In this document: positions 58,868 through 64,000 of the stretch, piece by piece
Layout of the letters: each line of letters starts with the position of its first letter
Numbering within the stretch: the stretch's first letter is position 1
From: CAYMCO01 sp964388955
Lineage (GTDB): Bacteria; Chloroflexota; Anaerolineae; Anaerolineales; E44-bin32
NCBI GenBank assembly: GCA_964388955.1
Contig: CAYMCO010000004.1
Span: 124,001-188,000 of the forward strand
Direction of reading: 5' to 3'
DNA: 64,000 nt
Program-made: the position numbers and the translations under genes
The notes under the pieces: generated by a model
What the model saw: only the letters and a program-made list of their open reading frames with translations
Told to the model about the DNA's origin: nothing
Databases searched by the model: none

Positions 58868-60871
58868 ATGCCAATCCGAGAGACTTTCTGGAACATCCCC
58901 CATTGGGCGGAAATCGGCCAGTATACCCTCGGCCTTCTTGCGGTTCTTATCTTTGCGCTCGGAGTGGCCTACCGATTCCGCCGGCTCAGCCAGGGGAGTG
59001 GCGGATTCAAAGCAGATGCCTTCCTGAAACGGGCATACGGTGTGCTTGTCCAGGGTTTAGGGCAAGTCAGAACTGCACGAGAGGTCTACCCCGGAATCAT
59101 GCACTTGGCGATCTTCTGGGGGATGGCGGCACTCGTCCTGGGCACAGCGCTCGCCACGATAGATTGGGACGTTACGCGCTTGTTCTTCAACTTCCAGTTC
59201 CTGACGGGCTCGATCTATGTAACCTATGAGCTGGTGTTGGATGTGCTGGGCCTGGGTCTATTGGTCGGCCTGGGGATGGCTGCCTATCGACGGTTCATCG
59301 CCCGCCCCGACCGCTTGGGGGCGGTTGCGTCCGCACAGCACAAGCTGCGTAGGCGGCTGGCCGTGGACGACGCGTACGTGCTGATCATGCTTGGCCTGAT
59401 CGCCATCAGCGGCTACTTGGTCGAGGGTCTGCGAATTGCTGTCATTCAGCCGGATTGGGCTCCCTGGTCTCCTGTAGGAAACGCGATATCGAAGCTGTTC
59501 CTCACGTTGGGAGATCCGGTCAACCGCAACCTCCACACAGCACTTTGGATCGGTCATGCCCTGATCGCCTTCATCACCATTGCGAGCATCCCCTTCACCA
59601 AACTAATCCACACAGTGGCCGCGCCGGCGAGCATCTTCTTCCGTTCTCTTGAACCCGCGGGCAGATTGGCTCCGGCAAGATATGGCGATTGGGTTGGTGC
59701 CAAGGGATGGCGTGACTTCACATGGAAGCAACTGCTTGGCTTTCAGGCATGCACCCGTTGCGGCCGGTGCCAGGACGAATGCCCGGCCCACGGGAGTGGT
59801 CTGAGCCTCTCTCCGAGAGACATCATGATCAAGCTGGACGCGTTCATGCGCAGCGACGAGAAAGGCCGCGCCCTGCATGGGGACGTGATTACGGCAGAGG
59901 AACTCTGGGCGTGCACAAGTTGCTGCGCCTGTGTCCAAGTCTGCCCGGTCTTCATCGACCAGCTCTCGGTAATCGTGGAAATGCGGCGCTTTCTGGCCAA
60001 CGAAGGGTTGGTTGACACTCAGCTCCAAGACGCGCTGTCCAACCTGGGCCGCTATGGAAACTCCTTCGGCAAGTCTGACCGAATGCGCGCCCGATGGACA
60101 AAAGGGATCCAGCCGGCGATTAAAGACGCCCGCAAGGAGCCGGCAGAGTACTTGTGGTTTGTCGGGGACTACGCCTCATATCACGATAGTCTGACCGCGA
60201 TCACCAGAAAGACAGCCGAGGTCTTCGGCAGGGCCGGCCTTGACTTCGGCATTCTGTACGAAGGCGAGCGCAATGCCGGAAACGATGCCCGACGCGTGGG
60301 TGAGGAGGGGCTGTTCGAGCTGTTGGTCGACAAGAACATGGCCGAGTTGAGCAGGGCCAGCTATCAGACCATCGTGACGACCGATCCTCATTCCTATAAC
60401 TCTCTGAAAAATGAATACCCGGCCGAGATCAACGGACATCACAAGATTCTGCACCATGCGGAGTTGCTGGACCAGCTCATCTCGTCGGGGAAGCTTCGAC
60501 TCAGCAAGCGGCTGGGCTACAAAGTCACCTACCACGACCCTTGTTACCTGGGCCGGTACAACGGGATATACGACTCCCCGCGCCGGGTCATCGAAGCGAC
60601 TGGCTGTGAATTGATCGAAATGCCACGCTACGGCGACAGCGCGCTCTGCTGCGGGGCGGGCGGGGGGCGCATTTGGATGAAAGAGACAGAGGTGGCAGAG
60701 CGGCCAAGTGAGGCCCGCATCCACGAGGCGCTGGACACCGGCCGCGTGCAGATATTTGCGGTCGCCTGTCCCAAGGATGTAACCATGTACCTGGACGCTG
60801 TGAAAACCACCGGTCAACAAGACCAGTTGGGTGTCAGGGACCTCATCGAACTGGTCTATGAGGCGATGTGA
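58868..60871 (+). CDS. membrane EtfAB:quinone oxidoreductase-like protein (NarI-like cytochrome b plus HdrD-like domain)
   Basis: 667 residues from ATG 58868 (GGAGG site). N-terminal five or six helices (about 15-280) with His-containing segments (GIMHLAIFWGM, NLHTALWIGHALIAF), as in the NarI/DsrM heme b domain, then two [4Fe-4S] motifs (C295-C305 and C349-C359) and two CCG-type domains. The first has lost all its Cys (VGDYAS with D434, ERNAGND near 467-473, TTDPHSY with D506), the second is intact (DPCYLG with C559; C594-C595). The layout matches EMO-type proteins (FadF-like) that move electrons from EtfAB to menaquinone. Confidence 0.88.
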   Translation: MPIRETFWNIPHWAEIGQYTLGLLAVLIFALGVAYRFRRLSQGSGGFKADAFLKRAYGVLVQGLGQVRTAREVYPGIMHLAIFWGMAALVLGTALATIDWDVTRLFFNFQFLTGSIYVTYELVLDVLGLGLLVGLGMAAYRRFIARPDRLGAVASAQHKLRRRLAVDDAYVLIMLGLIAISGYLVEGLRIAVIQPDWAPWSPVGNAISKLFLTLGDPVNRNLHTALWIGHALIAFITIASIPFTKLIHTVAAPASIFFRSLEPAGRLAPARYGDWVGAKGWRDFTWKQLLGFQACTRCGRCQDECPAHGSGLSLSPRDIMIKLDAFMRSDEKGRALHGDVITAEELWACTSCCACVQVCPVFIDQLSVIVEMRRFLANEGLVDTQLQDALSNLGRYGNSFGKSDRMRARWTKGIQPAIKDARKEPAEYLWFVGDYASYHDSLTAITRKTAEVFGRAGLDFGILYEGERNAGNDARRVGEEGLFELLVDKNMAELSRASYQTIVTTDPHSYNSLKNEYPAEINGHHKILHHAELLDQLISSGKLRLSKRLGYKVTYHDPCYLGRYNGIYDSPRRVIEATGCELIEMPRYGDSALCCGAGGGRIWMKETEVAERPSEARIHEALDTGRVQIFAVACPKDVTMYLDAVKTTGQQDQLGVRDLIELVYEAM

Positions 60872-60886
60872 AATAGAGAGGCCGAC

Positions 60887-61360
60887 ATGACATCTGAAAG
60901 CGTATTGCCGGCGCTGAAGTCCATGGATATGCTGCGCGAGTTCACATCAGATCAGCTGCAAAAGCTGGCTTCCATCTGCACGCGCGTGACCTACTCTGAA
61001 GGCTCGACGATCTTCCGCGAGGGTGACGAGAGCGAGCTGGTCTATCTGGTAGAGACCGGGGAGGTCGTGTTGGAGACCAAAGTCCCGGGACACGGCCAAG
61101 TGGTCCTGTTGACGGTCGGGCCAGGGCAGCTCCTGGGCTGGTCTTCAATCTTCCCGCCCAAGCGGAAGACTGCCTCGGCGCGCGCAGGGACGCCGATCGA
61201 GACCATCGCCGTTCATGCGGACAAGCTGCGCGAGCTGTGTCAGAGCGACAACGCATTGGGATATCTCATCATGTGGCAGGTCGCTCAGGTGATCTCCGAT
61301 CGCCTGCGAGCCGCCCGCCTGCAGCTGCTGGATGTTTTTGTCCCCGGCAAGAGCCGGTAA
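60887..61360 (+). CDS. stand-alone cyclic-nucleotide-binding domain protein
   Basis: 157 residues from ATG 60887 (GAGG site), 15 bases after the oxidoreductase gene. One cNMP-binding beta barrel (about residues 15-130; GSTIFREGDESELVYLVETGEVVLE, PGQLLGWSSIFPPKRKTASARAG) with a C-helix afterwards, but no HTH follows, unlike CRP/FNR proteins. The phosphate-binding cassette is not canonical, so the ligand is uncertain. It may act as a soluble sensor modulating the EMO-like protein or the kinase encoded next. Confidence 0.8.
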   Translation: MTSESVLPALKSMDMLREFTSDQLQKLASICTRVTYSEGSTIFREGDESELVYLVETGEVVLETKVPGHGQVVLLTVGPGQLLGWSSIFPPKRKTASARAGTPIETIAVHADKLRELCQSDNALGYLIMWQVAQVISDRLRAARLQLLDVFVPGKSR

Positions 61361-61381
61361 ATCGCAGCGCGGATCGTGCTC

Positions 61382-63385
61382 ATGGATAACAGGCCTCGGA
61401 GATTGCAGGGGATCGAATCCGGTTTTTCTTTCCGCGACCGCATCGCCATGTTTGGCTGGCAGGATATCACCGGGGCCAGGCTGTCTCTGGCCACAAAGCT
61501 GGTCCTCAGTTTCCTGCTCATCATTGTGCTGGTCAGCGCATTGTTCGTGATTGTCGGCGTCCGGCTGATTGGGGACCGGGTCATCATAGAGGCGGAGGAG
61601 AAGGTACGGCATGACCTCAACGCGGCGCGCGAGATCTACCTGAGCAGACTGGAGCAGATCCACGATGTGGTCCGATTTACCGCAGAAAGGCACTTCTTGA
61701 GAGACGCGCTCATCACCGGGGATGTTGAAGCCGCGGGCGCTGAACTTGCGATGGTGAGAGATAGGGAAGGCCTCGATATATTGAGCATCACGGATGGTTC
61801 CGGCAACGTATTGCTTCGGACCACCAATCCGAGTCAATCCGGAGACGATCGGAGCGACGACGCGCTCATACGGGCAGCTCTGAGCCAAAGGCGGTCCGTC
61901 GCGGCCAGCGCGATCCTGCCTGCGGATGAGCTCCGCAAGGAATCCGATCTGCTCGCCGAAATGGCATGCTGCACAGTCATTGACACCCCGATGGCCAGAG
62001 CGAGCGACGAGACCGAGTTGAAGGATGGCATGATCATGGAGGCGGCAGCCCCGATTCTCGATGCTGCCGGCAACCTGATCGGGGCCCTCTATGGCGGGGT
62101 GCTGCTGAACAAGGATTTCGAAATCGTGGACAAGATCAAGGGGACGGTGTTCCAGAACCTGCAATACAAGGGCAAGGATATCGGCACAGTGACCATCTTC
62201 CAGGATGATGTGAGAGTATCCACCAATGTCACGAACGCGGATGGGAGCAGGGCGATCGGCACACGCGTTTCTGAGCAGGTATACGACCGCGTCATCCAAG
62301 AGGGAATGCCGTGGATCGGGCGAGCCTATGTGGTGGATGACTGGTACATCTCTGCCTACGAGCCTATCCGGGACTTCAGCGGTGAGATCATCGGGATGCT
62401 CTACGTCGGTATGCTGGAGCAGAAATATGTCGATATTCGCAACCGAGGGACGATCATCTTCCTGGGGATCACCCTCATGGGAGTGCTGATCTCCATGTTG
62501 CTCTCGTACTTCATTTCCAAGAGGATCTCGGTGCCCGTCATGAAATTGGTGTCCGCCTCCAGGGCAATCGCTCAAGGCAACCTGGATACAAAGGTGGAGA
62601 TACGGTCGAAGGATGAATTGGGGGAATTGGCAGACTCATTCAACAGCATGGCCTCCGCCCTCAAGGAACGGGACAAGCAGTTGAAGGAGTTCACCACCAG
62701 CAGGATCATGGAATCTGAACGCCTGGCCCTTATCGGACAACTTTCGGCCAATGTGGCTCACGAGTTGAACAATCCGCTGCAAGGGATTGTCACCTATTCA
62801 CACCTGCTGTTGGAAAGAGCCCCGAGCGGAGACGCCATCCGCACCTCCGTCCAGAAGATTGTGACGCAGGCCGATCGCTGCAAGGACATCATCCGGGGCC
62901 TGCTGGATTTTGCGCGGCAGCGGAAGCCGGACAAAACGGTCTGCGATATCACTTCCATTATGGAGGAGTGTGTCGGATTGGTGGAAAACCAGGCCTTGTT
63001 CTTCAACATACAGGTCGAAAAGCATTTTGAGGATCACCTGCCCACGGTGATCGTCGATCCGTCTCAGATGCAGCAGGTCATTATCAATCTGCTCATCAAC
63101 GCCGCTGAAGCGATGGAAGGCGAAGGAAAGCTGACACTTGCGACCCGATACGATCCCGAAGAAGGCACCATCGAACTTGAATTCGCGGATACCGGGCAGG
63201 GCATCCCGGCGGATGATCTGGAGAGGATATTCGACCCGTTCTTCACCACCAAAGAGGTGGGGCACGGGACGGGGCTAGGCCTGGCGATCAGCTACGGCAT
63301 TATCAAAGAACACGGAAGCACCATATCCGTCGAAAGCGAGATGGGCAAGGGGACCACTTTCGTTGTACGGATACCGGTGACCTGA
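61382..63385 (+). CDS. Cache-HAMP sensor histidine kinase
   Basis: 667 residues from ATG 61382; GTG 61376 is the alternative. Helix 1 (about residues 37-62), a large double-Cache-like extracytoplasmic region (about 65-355; ends with GEIIGMLYVGMLEQKYVDIRN), helix 2 (about 360-382), HAMP (about 383-435), HisKA with VAHELNNPLQGIVTYSHLLLE (catalytic His near residue 462) and HATPase_c (INLLINAAEAMEGEG, FADTGQGIPADD, GTGLGLAISYGII). The sensor has a CCTVID Cys pair near residue 201. It continues the operon behind the cNMP-binding gene, so it probably senses the system's substrate or quinone status. Confidence 0.88.
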   Translation: MDNRPRRLQGIESGFSFRDRIAMFGWQDITGARLSLATKLVLSFLLIIVLVSALFVIVGVRLIGDRVIIEAEEKVRHDLNAAREIYLSRLEQIHDVVRFTAERHFLRDALITGDVEAAGAELAMVRDREGLDILSITDGSGNVLLRTTNPSQSGDDRSDDALIRAALSQRRSVAASAILPADELRKESDLLAEMACCTVIDTPMARASDETELKDGMIMEAAAPILDAAGNLIGALYGGVLLNKDFEIVDKIKGTVFQNLQYKGKDIGTVTIFQDDVRVSTNVTNADGSRAIGTRVSEQVYDRVIQEGMPWIGRAYVVDDWYISAYEPIRDFSGEIIGMLYVGMLEQKYVDIRNRGTIIFLGITLMGVLISMLLSYFISKRISVPVMKLVSASRAIAQGNLDTKVEIRSKDELGELADSFNSMASALKERDKQLKEFTTSRIMESERLALIGQLSANVAHELNNPLQGIVTYSHLLLERAPSGDAIRTSVQKIVTQADRCKDIIRGLLDFARQRKPDKTVCDITSIMEECVGLVENQALFFNIQVEKHFEDHLPTVIVDPSQMQQVIINLLINAAEAMEGEGKLTLATRYDPEEGTIELEFADTGQGIPADDLERIFDPFFTTKEVGHGTGLGLAISYGIIKEHGSTISVESEMGKGTTFVVRIPVT

Positions 63386-63404
63386 GCGGGCAAGGGGCCA
63401 AGCG

Positions 63405-64000
63405 GTGGAAAATCGACCCAGAATACTGATCATCGATGATGAAGAGGTCGTGCTGGACTCCTGCATCCAAATCCTGGAAGGAGGGGACTACGACGCTGCC
63501 ACAACGATGGATGGCTCCTTTGGCTTGACACTGGTGCAAGAGTTTAGACCCGACTTGGTATTCGTGGATCTCAAGATGCCTGGCATCTCCGGCTTTGACG
63601 TCCTGGATAGGATCCGTGACTTCGATCCCACCATCGTGACCATCGTGATCACAGGCTACGCCACGGTGGATTCGGCTGTGGAGGCGATCAAGAAGGGCGC
63701 CTACGATTTCCTGCCGAAACCCTTCAGCCCAGACGAGTTCCGTATGATTACTCAAAGAGGGCTGGAGCGGAGGAATTTGGAGAGGCAAGCGATGGTCCAC
63801 CGAAGGGAAAAAGAGATCCTTCGGGAACATTTCGCGGCCATCGTCTCCCATGAGCTCAAAGCGCCCCTGGGGGCCGTTCAGCAGAATCTTTTCGCCTTGG
63901 AACTTGAATTGGCGGACAAGCTGACCCAGGCTCAAAAAAGGCGGCTGGAACACATGAAATCCTCATTGGACGATCTAATGCAGCTCATCCGAACATGGTT
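63405..64000 (+). CDS. receiver plus histidine-kinase hybrid protein, N-terminal part (cut by window end)
   Basis: GTG 63405 with AAGGGG before it; the frame is open to the window end (198 codons seen). Residues 1-125 are a receiver: ILIIDDEE, DLVFVDLKMPG with the phospho-Asp, VITGYATVDSAVEA and FLPKPFS with the Lys. Residues from about 140 form a coiled stretch and then a HisKA-like block (HFAAIVSHELKAPLGAVQQNL). It sits 19 bases after the kinase, so it is its likely partner in a phosphorelay. The output is unknown because the 3' part is missing. Confidence 0.88.
   Translation, partial: MENRPRILIIDDEEVVLDSCIQILEGGDYDAATTMDGSFGLTLVQEFRPDLVFVDLKMPGISGFDVLDRIRDFDPTIVTIVITGYATVDSAVEAIKKGAYDFLPKPFSPDEFRMITQRGLERRNLERQAMVHRREKEILREHFAAIVSHELKAPLGAVQQNLFALELELADKLTQAQKRRLEHMKSSLDDLMQLIRTW

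Noticed and set aside
1..64000. CRISPR arrays, tRNA/rRNA genes, insertion sequences, phage genes
   Set aside because: No regularly spaced repeats, no cloverleaf-like gene, no transposase or integrase frame, and no terminal inverted repeats were seen on reading the window.

Overview
The window looks like a chromosomal segment of a GC-rich, respiratory bacterium, most probably a member of the Chloroflexota. This is an inference from gene content: an alternative complex III-like (Act) cluster with a pentaheme ActA, a caa3-type oxidase whose subunit II carries a cytochrome c domain, a PyrF-PyrE fusion, and many multiheme lipoproteins. I see no rRNA, tRNA, CRISPR array, insertion sequence or phage gene. 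Several promoters end in TATAATC or TAGAAT, some with an upstream TG.

Layout. 1-3,000: 3' end of tsaD, a thiosulfate sulfurtransferase-sufE pair and a radical SAM gene. 3,146-7,897: a minus-strand PadR-headed operon with two NifX-like proteins, two MinD/ParA ATPases carrying ferredoxin insertions, a DUF59 protein, a DUF364-type protein and two Gly/Arg-rich zinc ribbons; it resembles orange-protein (ORP) type metal-cluster operons. 8,065-20,552: copper and heme supply (SCO1, a PCu(A)C remnant, polyferredoxin, FixH-like, CtaB), caa3 oxidase (ctaC-D-E-F), a cupredoxin, and a Rieske/cytochrome b complex with two diheme cytochromes c. 20,600-27,042: cytochrome bd (cydAB) and its exporter (cydDC), with a Rex-like operator on the promoter. 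27,088-34,802: MFS exporter, small membrane protein, SLC13 transporter, and a HerA-like ATPase/phospholipase D operon.

35,109-49,080 is one long rightward block: a DtxR regulator with a perfect 16-bp palindrome in its promoter, FeoB, a small zinc ribbon, FeoA, a histidine kinase whose sensor domain carries two CxxCH heme c motifs, a NarL-type regulator, a degenerate receiver, then the Act complex (pentaheme ActA, split ActB, ActC, ActD, ActE), a triheme lipoprotein and a second triheme lipoprotein on a collagen-like stalk. Iron uptake, possible heme sensing and a heme-rich respiratory complex thus lie in one direction. 49,308-54,233 (minus): pyrC-pyrB-pyrFE-pyrD behind a terminator that looks like a transcription attenuator.

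54,358-64,000 is the most unusual region: an ORF fusing a complete HTH-WYL transcription regulator to an HdrD-like iron-sulfur oxidoreductase, followed by EtfB, EtfA, a membrane EtfAB:quinone oxidoreductase-like protein, a stand-alone cyclic-nucleotide-binding protein, a Cache-HAMP histidine kinase and a receiver-kinase protein cut by the window end. In both HdrD-like proteins every cysteine expected in the first CCG-type site is replaced, with Asp at two of the same places in each, while the second CCG site is intact. I suggest a redox-regulated route of electrons from EtfAB to quinone whose first gene product may also control transcription; its electron donor is not apparent here.

Together the genes give a branched chain: quinol can go to cytochrome bd, or through a Rieske/cyt b complex or the Act complex to cytochromes c and the caa3 oxidase.
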